Shown here piece after piece: positions 8,828 through 18,050 of a DNA stretch of 64,000 bases. Source of the DNA: BD2-11 sp965115885 (GTDB lineage: Bacteria > Gemmatimonadota > Gemmatimonadetes > Longimicrobiales > Gaopeijiaceae); NCBI GenBank assembly GCA_965115885.1, contig OZ220479.1:2666001-2730000 (forward strand), written 5' to 3'. Numbering within the stretch: the stretch's first letter is position 1; every line of letters starts with the position of its first letter. The notes beneath the pieces were generated by a model. It did no database searches and had not been told where the DNA came from. It saw nothing but the letters and a program-made list of their open reading frames with translations. The position numbers and the translations under genes were made by a program.

Positions 8828-10063
8828 CTACATGTGGTCGACGACGGCCTGCCCGAAGGCCGAGGTCGACACCTTGGCGGCGCCCTCCATCTGGCGCTCC
8901 AAGTCGTACGTGACCGTCTTGGCCGCGACGGCGCCCTCCAGCCCCCGGTCGACGGCGTCCGCCGCCTCGCCCCAGCCCATGTGCCGGAGCATCATGACCG
9001 CGGACAGGATCAGCGACCCCGGATTGACTTTGTCCTGGTCGGCGTACTTGGGCGCCGTGCCGTGGGTGGCCTCGAAGAGCGCGACTTCGTCGCCGACGTT
9101 GGCCCCCGGCGCCATCCCGAGCCCGCCCACCTGCGCCGCGCACGCGTCCGAAAGGTAGTCGCCGTTCAGGTTGGGCGTCACGATGACGTCGTACTCCTCG
9201 GGCCGGAGCAAAACCTGCTGGAACATGGCGTCCGCGATGCGGTCCTTGACCACGATGCGGCCCTCCGGATCGGCGCCCTCCCAGACGGCGGACTCGGGGA
9301 CGGTCTCCTCCCCGAAATCGCGGGCGGCGGTCTCGTACCCCCAGTCGCGGAACGCTCCCTCGGTGAACTTCATGATGTTGCCCTTGTGCACCAGCGTCAC
9401 CGAACCGCGTCCGTGCGCCACCGCGTAGCGCAGCGCCGCCGCGACGTGCCGGCGGGTGCCGAAGGGGCTGATCGGCTTGATCCCGATGCCGCTCCCCTCA
9501 CGCACGCGGGCCCCCATCTCGTCCACCAGGAACGAGCGCACTTTCTCCGCCTCCGCGCTTCCCGAGGCCCACTCGATGCCCGCGTACACGTCTTCGGTGT
9601 TCTCCCGGAAGATCACCACGTCGAGCTTCTCCGGTTCGCGCATCGGCGAAGGCACGCCGGGGACGTAGCGCACCGGACGGATGCACGAGTAGAGATCGAG
9701 CCGCTGGCGCAGCGTCACGTTGAGCGAGCGGATGCCCTTGCCCACCGGGGTGGTGAGGGGACCTTTGATGGCGACTTTGAACGCGCGGAGCGCGTCGCAG
9801 GTCTCTTCGGGCAGCCACTCTCCCGTCTTCTCCAGCGCCTTCTCGCCCGCGTACACCTCCATCCACGCGATCCGGCGCGCGCCGAGGTAGGCGCGTTCCA
9901 CCGCGGCGTCGACCACGGCGCGGGTGGCGCGCCAGATGTCGGGACCGATGCCGTCGCCCTCGATGAAGGGGACGACGGGCCGGTCGGGCACGTCGATCTC
10001 GCCTTCGCGGACGACGATGGACTGGCCCGCGGAGGGCACCTGCGCGTACTTGTACCGTGTCAT
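8828..10063 (-). CDS. icd: Isocitrate dehydrogenase (NADP-type)
   Basis: TCA-cycle enzyme converting isocitrate to 2-oxoglutarate and CO2. The 411-residue product is of the bacterial dimeric type: PFIEGDGIGPDIW near the N-terminus, the phosphorylation-site segment GIRSLNVTLRQ, LYSCIRPVRY, FRENTEDVYAGIEW, the catalytic TLVHKGNIMKFTEG and the metal site NLNGDYLSDA. HGTAPKYA and the residues after it fit the NADP-type coenzyme loop, but this was not tested structurally. The start is ATG at 10063 (MTRYKYAQ); an upstream in-frame extension to 10165 is not conserved-looking. It heads the icd-pepA-OMP run. The citrate synthase gene of the same pathway is at 54.0-55.4 kb. Confidence 0.96.
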   Translation of the reverse strand: MTRYKYAQVPSAGQSIVVREGEIDVPDRPVVPFIEGDGIGPDIWRATRAVVDAAVERAYLGARRIAWMEVYAGEKALEKTGEWLPEETCDALRAFKVAIKGPLTTPVGKGIRSLNVTLRQRLDLYSCIRPVRYVPGVPSPMREPEKLDVVIFRENTEDVYAGIEWASGSAEAEKVRSFLVDEMGARVREGSGIGIKPISPFGTRRHVAAALRYAVAHGRGSVTLVHKGNIMKFTEGAFRDWGYETAARDFGEETVPESAVWEGADPEGRIVVKDRIADAMFQQVLLRPEEYDVIVTPNLNGDYLSDACAAQVGGLGMAPGANVGDEVALFEATHGTAPKYADQDKVNPGSLILSAVMMLRHMGWGEAADAVDRGLEGAVAAKTVTYDLERQMEGAAKVSTSAFGQAVVDHM

Positions 10064-10192
10064 GGGGATCCGAAGGAAGTTTGGGGTGCGGAGGGGACGA
10101 AGGGTCGGCGAGTCCGGTCTCGCCCGAGGTCGCCGAAAGCCGACGAAGTCTACCGCGGGCGCCACCCGTCAACAAGCGATTCGCCCGGTGCC

Positions 10193-10351
10193 ATGAAGAA
10201 TCGAAACGAGAGGCGGGGAGAGCCCGCGACGCGGCGCGCGGCGGAAGACCGACTTCAGGCCGGCTTCAAGCTGGCGATGGTTTTGGCGCCCTTCCTGCTC
10301 GTGCTGGCCTTGGGGCTGATCGAGTGGTGGGTGCGCTCCGGGGGACCGTAG
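10193..10351 (+). CDS. Small single-pass membrane protein, hypothetical
   Basis: A 52-residue open frame beginning MKNRNERRG with a charged N-terminus and one strong hydrophobic segment (residues about 27-47, LAMVLAPFLLVLALGLIEWW). The composition, basic head then one membrane helix then a short tail, is what a real small membrane protein looks like. No family is recognised and no clear ribosome binding site is seen. It is divergent from icd (130 bases away) and precedes the repeat protein gene by about 150 bases. It could be a chance frame, so confidence is moderate. Confidence 0.45.
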   Translation: MKNRNERRGEPATRRAAEDRLQAGFKLAMVLAPFLLVLALGLIEWWVRSGGP

Positions 10352-10445
10352 CGAGGCGGGGCGCGTCCCCTTCCGGTCCGGAGGCCGTCCCGGGAAGGCG
10401 ACGCTTCGATGGGCCCCGGGCCAGGAACGTGCGGGCGCACGCCGG

Positions 10446-10460
10446 TGGCACGGTTCCTGC
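10446..10460 (+). promoter_or_regulatory. Sigma-54-like promoter (-24/-12)
   Basis: The 15 bases TGGCACGGTTCCTGC match the RpoN consensus TGGCACG-N4-TTGC at all but one position, with GG and GC ten bases apart. The predicted start of transcription would be about 10472, roughly 34 bases upstream of the ATG of the Trp/His-rich repeat protein at 10506. Its ribosome binding site GGGAGGG precedes that ATG. Sigma-54 promoters need an activator; none is encoded nearby and no activator site was identified. Confidence 0.6.
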
Positions 10461-10505
10461 GTCGAGAATTACCCACAGTTTTCCTGGAAGCCCGGGGAGG
10501 GAACG

Positions 10506-12911
10506 ATGCGCGGAATTCTCTTTGGAACGGCAGTGGCGGCGGCGGGGACGGTTTGGGTTCCCGCAGGCTTGGCGGCCCAGGAATTCGCCGAGGAGTTCCG
10601 GGCGTCCTTCGTTGCGGGCACGTCCCTGTGGGACGGGGTCGGCGTCGGGCTCGCCTATCACGCGGCCCCCCTTCCCCCTCGAGTCCCCTCGTCGACCGCG
10701 AAGGTGTTCCACGGCGTCGCGATGGGCGACCGCCACTCCGTAGACGCGTACGGCGCGACCTACGATTCCGGATCCCGGTGCCGGTGGCGCGGAGGCGGCG
10801 ACCGCCACGGCTGGATCGACCGGCGCGACTACTCCGTGCACCGGTGCCCGAGGCGCGTGAAGCGGTGGAGGTTCGCGATCTCCTTCGGCTTCGGATGGCA
10901 CTATCCCGGCCACTTCCGTCGGTGGTTCGTCTGGCACGACCCGTTCCGGGACCCTTGGCATCCCTATTGGAGCCCTTACTGGAGCCTTTGGCACTCCTTC
11001 GATCCATGGTTCGGACCCGGCTGGATCGCCTTCGAATGGTGGAGCCCCGGCCATCGCGCGCGAGGCTTCCATCCCGCGCACTACGGCGGCCCGGGCTTCT
11101 ACGATTACGGCATCCGGCGCGGCTACGGAGCCCATTACAGCTACAGCACTCGCTACTTCGCCCGCTTCGCGCCACGCCACCGCTACGCGAGCGGGAGCAA
11201 GCTAACGCGCGGATCGGGATACGTGGGCCACCAAGCCTCGGGGACGAGAGTGCAGTACAAGGAAAATCCGCGACGGACGGCTGTGGCCCGCACCGCGCGG
11301 GCCGCGCCACGGACTGCCGTGGCGCGGGGCTCGAATCCGGCGGCGGTCGCCGTATCGTCCGGAGCCACGCGCAGCTCGGGCGGGCGTGCCCGGCCCAGAG
11401 TGGTGCTGCCGGAACCAACGCCTTCGGCCACCGCTCGACCTCGGAGAACAGGGTCGCCCACGGAAGCCGTCCGGCCCGGAACGCGCACGGCACGCCGTCG
11501 GCCGGGATCGGAGGCAACGACGTCGGTTCGGCCCGGAACTTCGGCACGGCCCGATACCCCGGCCCAATCCAACGTCCGACCGCGGCCCGGCACCCCGCGC
11601 CCGCAACCGCGCCCAGCAACTCGCCCAACCGCACGCTCCAGGCCGACCCCCGCGCCCAACGCCCGACCGCGGCCCAGCGCCTCGCGCCCGCAACCGCGCC
11701 CAGCAACTCGCCCAACCGCACGCTCCAGGCCGACCCCCGCGCCCAACGCCCGACCGCGGCCCAGCGCCTCGCGCCCGCAACCGCGCCCAGCAACTCGCCC
11801 AACCGCACGCTCCAGGCCGACCCCCGCGCCCAACGCCCGACCGCGGCCCAGCGCCTCGCGCCCGCAACCGCGCCCAGCAACTCGCCCAACCGCACGCTCC
11901 AGGCCGACCCCCGCGCCCAACGCCCGACCGCGGCCCAGCGCCTCGCGCCCGCAACCGCGCCCAGCAACTCGCCCAACCGCACGCTCCAGGCCGACCCCCG
12001 CGCCCAACGCCCGACCGCGGCCCAGCGCCTCGCGCCCGCAACCGCGCCCAGCAACTCGCCCAACCGCACGCTCCAGGCCGACCCCCGCGCCCAACGCCCG
12101 ACCGCGGCCCAGCGCCTCGCGCCCGCAACCGCGCCCAGCAACTCGCCCAACCGCACGCTCCAGGCCGACCCCCGCGCCCAACGCCCGACCGCGGCCCAGC
12201 GCCTCGCGCCCGCAACCGCGCCCAGCAACTCGCCCAACCGCACGCTCCAGGCCGACCCCCGCGCCCAACGCCCGACCGCGGCCCAGCGCCTCGCGCCCGC
12301 AACCGCGCCCAGCAACTCGCCCAACCGCACGCTCCAGGCCGACCCCCGCGCCCAACGCCCGACCGCGGCCCAGCGCCTCGCGCCCGCAACCGCGCCCAGC
12401 AACTCGCCCAACCGCACGCTCCAGGCCGACCCCCGCGCCCAACGCCCGACCGCGGCCCAGCGCCTCGCGCCCGCAACCGCGCCCAGCAACTCGCCCAACC
12501 GCACGCTCCAGGCCGACCCCCGCGCCCAACGCCCGACCGCGGCCCAGCGCCTCGCGCCCGCAACCGCGCCCAGCAACTCGCCCAACCGCACGCTCCAGGC
12601 CGACCCCCGCGCCCAACGCCCGACCGCGGCCCAGCGCCTCGCGCCCGCAACCGCGCCCAGCAACTCGCCCAACCGCACGCTCCAGGCCGACCCCCGCGCC
12701 CAACGCCCGACCGCGGCCCAGCGCCTCGCGCCCGCAACCGCGCCCAGCAACTCGCCCAACCGCACGCTCCAGGCCGACCCCCGCGCCCAACGCCCGACCG
12801 CGGCCCAGCGCCTCGCGCCCGCAACCGCGCCCAGCAACTCGCCCAACCGCACGCTCCAGGCCGACCCCCGCGCCCAACGCCCGACCGCGGCCCAGCGCCT
12901 CGCGCCCGTAG
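10506..12911 (+). CDS. Secreted Trp/His-rich protein with Arg/Pro-rich 29-residue tandem repeats
   Basis: An 801-residue protein of unknown function. Residues 1-24 form a signal peptide (MRGILFGTAVAAAG then LAAQ). Residues about 25-230 are unusual: rich in Trp, His, Tyr, Phe, Arg and Gly with runs such as DPWHPYWSPYWSLWH. Residues about 230-364 are Ala/Arg/Thr/Pro-rich. From residue 365 on, fifteen near-identical 29-residue units (RPQPRPATRPTARSRP onwards) form a strongly basic polyproline-like tail. The stop TAG arises inside a sixteenth partial unit, where the Gln codon of the repeat is altered. A good ribosome binding site (GGGAGGG) precedes ATG 10506 and a sigma-54-like promoter sits upstream. 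A cell-surface or extracellular polyanion-binding role is possible but speculative. Confidence 0.7.
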   Translation: MRGILFGTAVAAAGTVWVPAGLAAQEFAEEFRASFVAGTSLWDGVGVGLAYHAAPLPPRVPSSTAKVFHGVAMGDRHSVDAYGATYDSGSRCRWRGGGDRHGWIDRRDYSVHRCPRRVKRWRFAISFGFGWHYPGHFRRWFVWHDPFRDPWHPYWSPYWSLWHSFDPWFGPGWIAFEWWSPGHRARGFHPAHYGGPGFYDYGIRRGYGAHYSYSTRYFARFAPRHRYASGSKLTRGSGYVGHQASGTRVQYKENPRRTAVARTARAAPRTAVARGSNPAAVAVSSGATRSSGGRARPRVVLPEPTPSATARPRRTGSPTEAVRPGTRTARRRPGSEATTSVRPGTSARPDTPAQSNVRPRPGTPRPQPRPATRPTARSRPTPAPNARPRPSASRPQPRPATRPTARSRPTPAPNARPRPSASRPQPRPATRPTARSRPTPAPNARPRPSASRPQPRPATRPTARSRPTPAPNARPRPSASRPQPRPATRPTARSRPTPAPNARPRPSASRPQPRPATRPTARSRPTPAPNARPRPSASRPQPRPATRPTARSRPTPAPNARPRPSASRPQPRPATRPTARSRPTPAPNARPRPSASRPQPRPATRPTARSRPTPAPNARPRPSASRPQPRPATRPTARSRPTPAPNARPRPSASRPQPRPATRPTARSRPTPAPNARPRPSASRPQPRPATRPTARSRPTPAPNARPRPSASRPQPRPATRPTARSRPTPAPNARPRPSASRPQPRPATRPTARSRPTPAPNARPRPSASRPQPRPATRPTARSRPTPAPNARPRPSASRP
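11598..12902 (+). repeat. Coding tandem repeat, fifteen units of 87 bp
   Basis: Fifteen consecutive 87-base units, essentially identical by eye, encode the 29-residue Arg/Pro-rich unit of the secreted protein. The unit contains no stop codon in any of the six frames, so long open frames run through it on both strands. A decayed sixteenth copy follows (to about 12940), with substitutions that create the TAG stop of the gene. The near-identity between copies points to recent expansion or ongoing homogenisation. Confidence 0.97.
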
Positions 12912-13034
12912 CCGCGCCCAGCAACTCGCCCAACTCACTCAACCGCATGCCCTAGGCCGGCCCTCGGCAGTACGGGCGCCCGTGCGCTCCACCCGCTCGC
13001 CGCGCCGCCGTCCAGGAGAGCGTTAGGAGATCAG

Positions 13035-16000
13035 ATGCCAGTACGCACACCGGCGATCGAACGAACTTGCGGAAACGGCCGGTCAGCCATCCGGAGAAGG
13101 GCGCCGCACCTGTTCGCGCTGGCCAGCTTGGCGGCGATCGCATCGTGCGGCGACGAGGAACCCACCGTGCCCCCGATGCCCAACCGTCCCCCGGCGGCCC
13201 AGGGAGCGATCCCCGACCAAACCGTCAAGCCGCGCCAGACCGCCACCGTGGACGTCTCGGCCTACTTCAGCGACCCGGACGGGGACGCGCTGACGTTCTC
13301 CGCCACCACCTCGGACGCCTCGGTCGCATCCGTCTCGGTGCTGGGCAGCGCGGTGAGCGTTCTCGCGGAGCACCCGGGCCAGACCCGGATCACAGTCACC
13401 GCGCGCGACCCCGCCGGGCTCTCGGCCTCGCAGGATTTCGCCGTCGCCGTCGATTCCCTCTCCGAGCGGGATATCCTCGCCATCCTTTACGAGGACACCG
13501 ATGGCCGGAACTGGTTCGGCGACGAGAACTGGCTCAGCGACGCGCCGCTCGGCGAGTGGTTCGGCGTCGAGGTCGACGAGGAAGGCAGGGTCGCCCGGAT
13601 CCGGCTCTACCGGAACAACTTGGTCGGCACGATCCCTCCGGAACTCTCGGACCTCGAACGCCTGTCCCGCCTCCAACTCGCCTCCAATCGCCTGACCGGC
13701 GCGATCCCCCCGCAGCTCGGCCAGCTGTCCCGCCTGTCCTATCTCGGGCTCTTCAACAACCGTCTGGAAGGACCGGTGCCGCCGGAGCTGGGCGACCTCG
13801 CCAGCCTCACCCATCTGGAACTCGACCGGAATCCTCTGACCGGTCCGCTTCCGAAAAGCTTCCTCGCCCTCGACCGGCTGACCCACTTCTACTTCTCCGA
13901 CACCCGCGGTTTGTGCGCGCCGGGCACGCGCGCGTTCGTCGACTGGATCGCGGCGATCGGCGGAAGCCACAGGGGACGGTTCTGCAACCAAGCCGACCTG
14001 ACCGTGCTGGCGTCGCTCCACGAAACGGCGGGAGGCGGGAGCTGGACCGCCGCCTCCGGCTGGTTGGGCAACGCCGCGATCGCGGAGTGGCACGGCGTCG
14101 GCGCCGATTCGCTCGGCCGGGTCACGCGCCTCGATCTCGGCGGCAACGGCCTGAGCGGCCGCCTCCCGCAGAATCTGGGCGACCTCGCGCGCCTAGCCGA
14201 ACTTCGAATCGGGAACAACGCCCTCGCGGGCCGCCTGCCGACGTCGCTGGCGGCGTTGCCGTTGCGTGAGCTGCGCTACGCGGGCACAGAGCTCTGCGTC
14301 CCGGCGGACCCGTCGTTCCGGGAGTGGCTGGATTCGGTTCCGGCGCACGAGGGCACGGAACGGGCGTGCGCCCCGCTCTCCGAACGCGACATCCTGACCG
14401 CGTTCCACGACGCCACCGGCGGAGCGGACTGGCGCGAACGCGAGAACTGGCTGACGGAGGAGGAGATCGGCCGGTGGCACGGCGTCGAAACCGACACCGA
14501 GGGCCGGGTGACCGGACTCTGGATGCAGATCAACGGTCTCGAGGGACGGATCCCGGCGGAGCTGGGACAACTCTCCGCCCTTCGGGTGCTGAATCTCTGG
14601 GGCAACGGCGGGTTGTCGGGCCCCATCCCCGCGGAGCTCGGCGGCCTCTCGAACCTGACGCATCTCGCGCTCCACGACACCGGCCTGTCGGGTTCCATTC
14701 CGCCCGAGCTCGGCGGCCTCGCCGAGCTGTACGAGCTGACCCTGCAGGCGAGCGGACTGACGGGACCCATCCCGCCGGAACTCGGCAACCTGAGCAAGAT
14801 GAGGTTCCTCGCCCTCGACCACAACGCCTTGGAAGGCCCGATCCCGGCCGAGCTCGGAAACCTCGCCCAGCTGGAGTCCCTGGGTCTGAGCGGCAACGCC
14901 CTGACGGGGTCCATCCCGTCGGAGCTGGGCGGCCTCGCGCGCCTGAACGAGCTGAACCTGGGAGAAAACAGGCTCACGGGCTCCATCCCCCCCGAAATGG
15001 GGAACCTGAGCGCGTTGCACACCCTCATGCTCTCCGACAACGAGCTGACCGGATCCATCCCCGCCGAACTCGGCGACCTCGACAGCCTGTTCTATCTGCA
15101 ACTCGAGAACAACGGCCTGACCGGACCCATCCCCGCCGAACTCGGCGACCTCGCCGAAGTCGGCCTTCTGATGCTCGCCAACAACGACCTCACGGGTCCG
15201 ATCCCGGTCCGTCTGGGCCGGCTCCGCCACGTCTTCGAGCTGGATCTGAGAGGCAACCGCCTGACCGGCGGGATTCCCGCCGAACTGGGCGCGATAGGAT
15301 ACCTGAACCGCTTGGCGTTGGCCCACAACGACCTGAGCGGTCCCCTGCCTCCCGAGATCGCGGAGCTCCGCAACCTTCGCGAGCTCGACTTGACCGGCAA
15401 CGCCGGGTTGTCGGGACCGCTGCCGGAGCGGCTGGCGGACAACGCGGACATGGAGGTGCTCACGGCCGGGGGCACGGACCTTTGCGCGCCCTCCGGCGAC
15501 GCCTTCCTCGCGTGGCTGGAAGACGTTCCCAAGCGGCAGGTGCGCCGGTGCGCGGACCGGGAACCCGCGGCCGCCTACCTGATCCAGGCGGTGCAGTCGC
15601 GCACCCACGCGGTCCCGTTGGTGGCCGGCGACCCGGCGTTGCTTCGGGTCTTCGTCACCGCCCGGCCGGGCGCCGGGGCGAACATGCCTCCGGTGCGGGC
15701 GCGGTTCTTCCTGGACGGCGCCGAGACCTGGGTTGCGGACATCGCATCCTCCCCGGTCCCCATCCCGTCGAAGGTGGACGAGGGCGACCTCGCGGCCTCC
15801 GCCAACGCCCGGATCCCGGGAGAGATCGTCCGGCCGGGCCTCGAGATGGCGATCGAAATCGATCCGGAGGGAACGCTGGACCCCGCGCTGGGCGTGGCCC
15901 GGCGCATCCCCGCGGAGGGCAGGAGCGCGGTGGACGTGCGCACGTTGCCGACGCTCGATCTCACCCTGGTGCCCTTCCTCTTCGAAGAGGCGCCGGATTC

Positions 16001-17027
16001 GTCGATCGTGGCGCTGACCCGGGCCGCCGCCGCGGATCCGGACGGGCACGAATTGCTCCACGGCGCCCGGACCCTGCTTCCAGTCGGCGAACTCGCGGTG
16101 ACGGCCCACGAGCCGGTGCTGACCTCGAGCAACGACGCCTTCGACCTCCTCCGCGAGATCGAGGTCGTCATGGAGACGGAGGGAGCGACGGGACACTACA
16201 TGGGCACCATCGCCGGACGCACGACCAACGCCCGCGGCGTCGCGTACCTCGGTGGACGGATCAGCTTCTCGGTGCCCGACTCGCGCATCGTCGCGCACGA
16301 GCTGGGACACAACATGAGCCTCTATCACGCCCCCTGCGGCGGGGCGGGCGGCCCGGACGCCTCGTTCCCCCGGCCGGACGGATCGATCGGCGTCTGGGGC
16401 TACGACTTCCGCACCGGGAAGCTGGTCGATCCCGGCCGACGCGATCTGATGTCGTACTGCGAACCGTCCTGGGTGAGCGACTACTACTTCTCCAACGCGC
16501 TGCGCTTCCGGCTCCACGACGAGGTCGACGGCGCCCACACGCGGGCGGCTCCCGGCCGAACGATCCTGCTCTGGGGCGGCGTCGACGCCGAGGGCGAACC
16601 GTTCCTGGAGCCGGCCTTCGTGCTGGACGCGCCGACGAGCTTGCCGCGGACCGGCGGCGACCACCGGATCGCGGGCCGCGACGCCGGGGGCCGGGAGCTC
16701 TTCTCGCTCGACTTCGGCATGCCCGTGCTGGCCGACGGCGACGGCGGCTCGTCCTTCGCCTTCCTGCTTCCGGCGGAGGACGGATGGGCCGAGAGCCTGG
16801 CCCGCATCACGCTCTCCGGCCCCGGAGGCTCGGACACGCTCGACGGGGAAACGGCGCGTCCGGTCGCCATCCTGCGCGATCCCGAAACCGGCCGGGTGCG
16901 CGGCATCCTGCGCAACCTTGCGCCGACCGCCCAAGTCGCCGGGGACGGGCTCGGAGCGGTCGCCGGGGCGGGACTGGAGGCGCTGTTCAGCCTGGGACTG
17001 CCGGACGCCCGGGCCTGGAGGCGGTGA
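13035..17027 (+). CDS. Large lipoprotein: cadherin-like domain, three LRR blocks and a C-terminal zincin metallopeptidase
   Basis: A 1330-residue predicted surface lipoprotein. The signal peptide ends at a lipobox-like AIASC (Cys 38). Residues about 50-135 are an Ig/cadherin-like domain (YFSDPDGDALTFS). Three leucine-rich blocks follow, each opened by a cap such as LYEDTDGRNW with NWLSDAPLGEWFGV; the caps are near residues 145, 325 and 452. The repeats are of the plant-like type with LTGxIPxELGxL, ending near residue 830. The remaining 500 residues include HELGHNMSLYH (about 1087-1097), a zinc-peptidase HExxHxxxxxH signature, with a Met-turn-like DLMSYCEPSW about 45 residues later. The start is ATG 13035 behind TTAGGAGATC. 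It probably binds and cleaves an external protein; the target is unknown. Confidence 0.85.
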   Translation: MPVRTPAIERTCGNGRSAIRRRAPHLFALASLAAIASCGDEEPTVPPMPNRPPAAQGAIPDQTVKPRQTATVDVSAYFSDPDGDALTFSATTSDASVASVSVLGSAVSVLAEHPGQTRITVTARDPAGLSASQDFAVAVDSLSERDILAILYEDTDGRNWFGDENWLSDAPLGEWFGVEVDEEGRVARIRLYRNNLVGTIPPELSDLERLSRLQLASNRLTGAIPPQLGQLSRLSYLGLFNNRLEGPVPPELGDLASLTHLELDRNPLTGPLPKSFLALDRLTHFYFSDTRGLCAPGTRAFVDWIAAIGGSHRGRFCNQADLTVLASLHETAGGGSWTAASGWLGNAAIAEWHGVGADSLGRVTRLDLGGNGLSGRLPQNLGDLARLAELRIGNNALAGRLPTSLAALPLRELRYAGTELCVPADPSFREWLDSVPAHEGTERACAPLSERDILTAFHDATGGADWRERENWLTEEEIGRWHGVETDTEGRVTGLWMQINGLEGRIPAELGQLSALRVLNLWGNGGLSGPIPAELGGLSNLTHLALHDTGLSGSIPPELGGLAELYELTLQASGLTGPIPPELGNLSKMRFLALDHNALEGPIPAELGNLAQLESLGLSGNALTGSIPSELGGLARLNELNLGENRLTGSIPPEMGNLSALHTLMLSDNELTGSIPAELGDLDSLFYLQLENNGLTGPIPAELGDLAEVGLLMLANNDLTGPIPVRLGRLRHVFELDLRGNRLTGGIPAELGAIGYLNRLALAHNDLSGPLPPEIAELRNLRELDLTGNAGLSGPLPERLADNADMEVLTAGGTDLCAPSGDAFLAWLEDVPKRQVRRCADREPAAAYLIQAVQSRTHAVPLVAGDPALLRVFVTARPGAGANMPPVRARFFLDGAETWVADIASSPVPIPSKVDEGDLAASANARIPGEIVRPGLEMAIEIDPEGTLDPALGVARRIPAEGRSAVDVRTLPTLDLTLVPFLFEEAPDSSIVALTRAAAADPDGHELLHGARTLLPVGELAVTAHEPVLTSSNDAFDLLREIEVVMETEGATGHYMGTIAGRTTNARGVAYLGGRISFSVPDSRIVAHELGHNMSLYHAPCGGAGGPDASFPRPDGSIGVWGYDFRTGKLVDPGRRDLMSYCEPSWVSDYYFSNALRFRLHDEVDGAHTRAAPGRTILLWGGVDAEGEPFLEPAFVLDAPTSLPRTGGDHRIAGRDAGGRELFSLDFGMPVLADGDGGSSFAFLLPAEDGWAESLARITLSGPGGSDTLDGETARPVAILRDPETGRVRGILRNLAPTAQVAGDGLGAVAGAGLEALFSLGLPDARAWRR

Positions 17028-17073
17028 CGGGATCCGGATCCGTGCCGAAGGAGAGCGGAGGAGGCGAACGCCG

Positions 17074-17697
17074 TCAGGTCGGCGCTTCCGCCGAATCGGC
17101 CTCCTCTACGGTGAAGTCGGCGTACATCCCCCGGCCGTCGTGACCGGAGAAGTCGCAGATCGCCGTGTAGGCGCCCGGTTCGAGCTCCACGGTCGCCACC
17201 CGCCGTTCCCCGGGGCCGAGGCGCCGACCCAGGACCCACGCCCGGACGGTGTCCCCTCTCGCGCGGAAGTGGATGTCGTGCTCCTCGAAGCCGACGTTCA
17301 CGAAGCGCATCGGATGCGATCCGGCGGGGAGGACGAGCGGCATCGAGATGGTGTACTCGTCCATCAGGACCTGCAGGGTGTCCGCGGCGGGGCGCGGCGG
17401 CGGAGCGGTCTCGGCCGCCGGAGGCGGTGGGGCGCCGTCCGGCGCCGGGCACCCCGCAACGGCGAGACAGGCGGCCGCGGTCAGCAGACCGGCGGCGGTT
17501 CCGGGCGGGCCGGGGCCTTTCCGCCTGCGCGCTCCCGGCCGGCGGCGGGCGGGAAGGCGGGGGCGAACGCGCGCGGAGACGGACGTCCGCTTCCGCCGTC
17601 CAGCGCCGTAGCGAACCCGTCCCAGGGGGTGGTGGGGATCCAAGAGAACCGTCGCGCCGCAGGGGGAACGTCGCCGCGAGGGAGGCCGCGCCTCCAC
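17074..17697 (-). CDS. Cupredoxin-like lipoprotein
   Basis: A predicted exported protein with a lipobox-like AVAGC followed by a Pro/Ala-rich linker and a cupredoxin-fold domain of about 100 residues. The domain shows FVNVGFEEHDIHFRARG and the C-terminal loop CDFSGHDGRGMY, where Cys, His and Met stand in the order of a type-1 copper site. A copper-binding or electron-transfer role is suggested by that order; copper binding is an inference. The start is uncertain: the frame opens at 17697, but the first 75 residues are Arg/Pro-rich and unlike a signal peptide, so the real start probably lies nearer the hydrophobic stretch GLLTAAACLAVAG. It converges on the LRR protein gene. Confidence 0.65.
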   Translation of the reverse strand: MEARPPSRRRSPCGATVLLDPHHPLGRVRYGAGRRKRTSVSARVRPRLPARRRPGARRRKGPGPPGTAAGLLTAAACLAVAGCPAPDGAPPPPAAETAPPPRPAADTLQVLMDEYTISMPLVLPAGSHPMRFVNVGFEEHDIHFRARGDTVRAWVLGRRLGPGERRVATVELEPGAYTAICDFSGHDGRGMYADFTVEEADSAEAPT

Positions 17698-17779
17698 GGG
17701 CGAGCGAGGAAGGGCGCACGCCCCCCCGCGGGAGGGACCGGGGCAACCCGAACCGGCGACGGGCGGCGTCGTCCCGGAG

Positions 17780-17850
17780 AGGCGCCGGTCGGAATCGAAC
17801 CGACGATCGAGGATTTGCAGTCCTCTGCCTTACCACTTGGCCACGGCGCC
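17780..17850 (-). tRNA. tRNA-Cys (GCA)
   Basis: A 71-base cloverleaf on the minus strand. The acceptor strands GGCGCCG and CGGCGCC pair fully, the anticodon loop is CTGCAAA (anticodon GCA), the T arm has GGTTCGATTCC, and the discriminator base is U73, the universal tRNA-Cys identity base. CCA is not encoded. It lies 48 bases downstream of tRNA-Gly and both are probably one transcript. Confidence 0.97.
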
Positions 17851-17898
17851 CAAGCGAATGGGGAGCCGACGAGCGCGCTCCCCATTCCGGTCTGCAAG

Positions 17899-17971
<73 letters not shown>

Positions 17972-18050
17972 AGATCACGCACGCCATGAGGTTAGAACCG
18001 GCTCCCACGGGTGTCAACCGCCTCCGCGCCGGTTTTCCCCGCCCCGCCCC

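Noticed and set aside
11598..12902. Long open frames on the minus strand and in two other plus frames through the 87-base repeats
   Set aside because: They result from the stop-free repeat unit. Only one plus frame has a signal peptide, ribosome binding site and promoter upstream.
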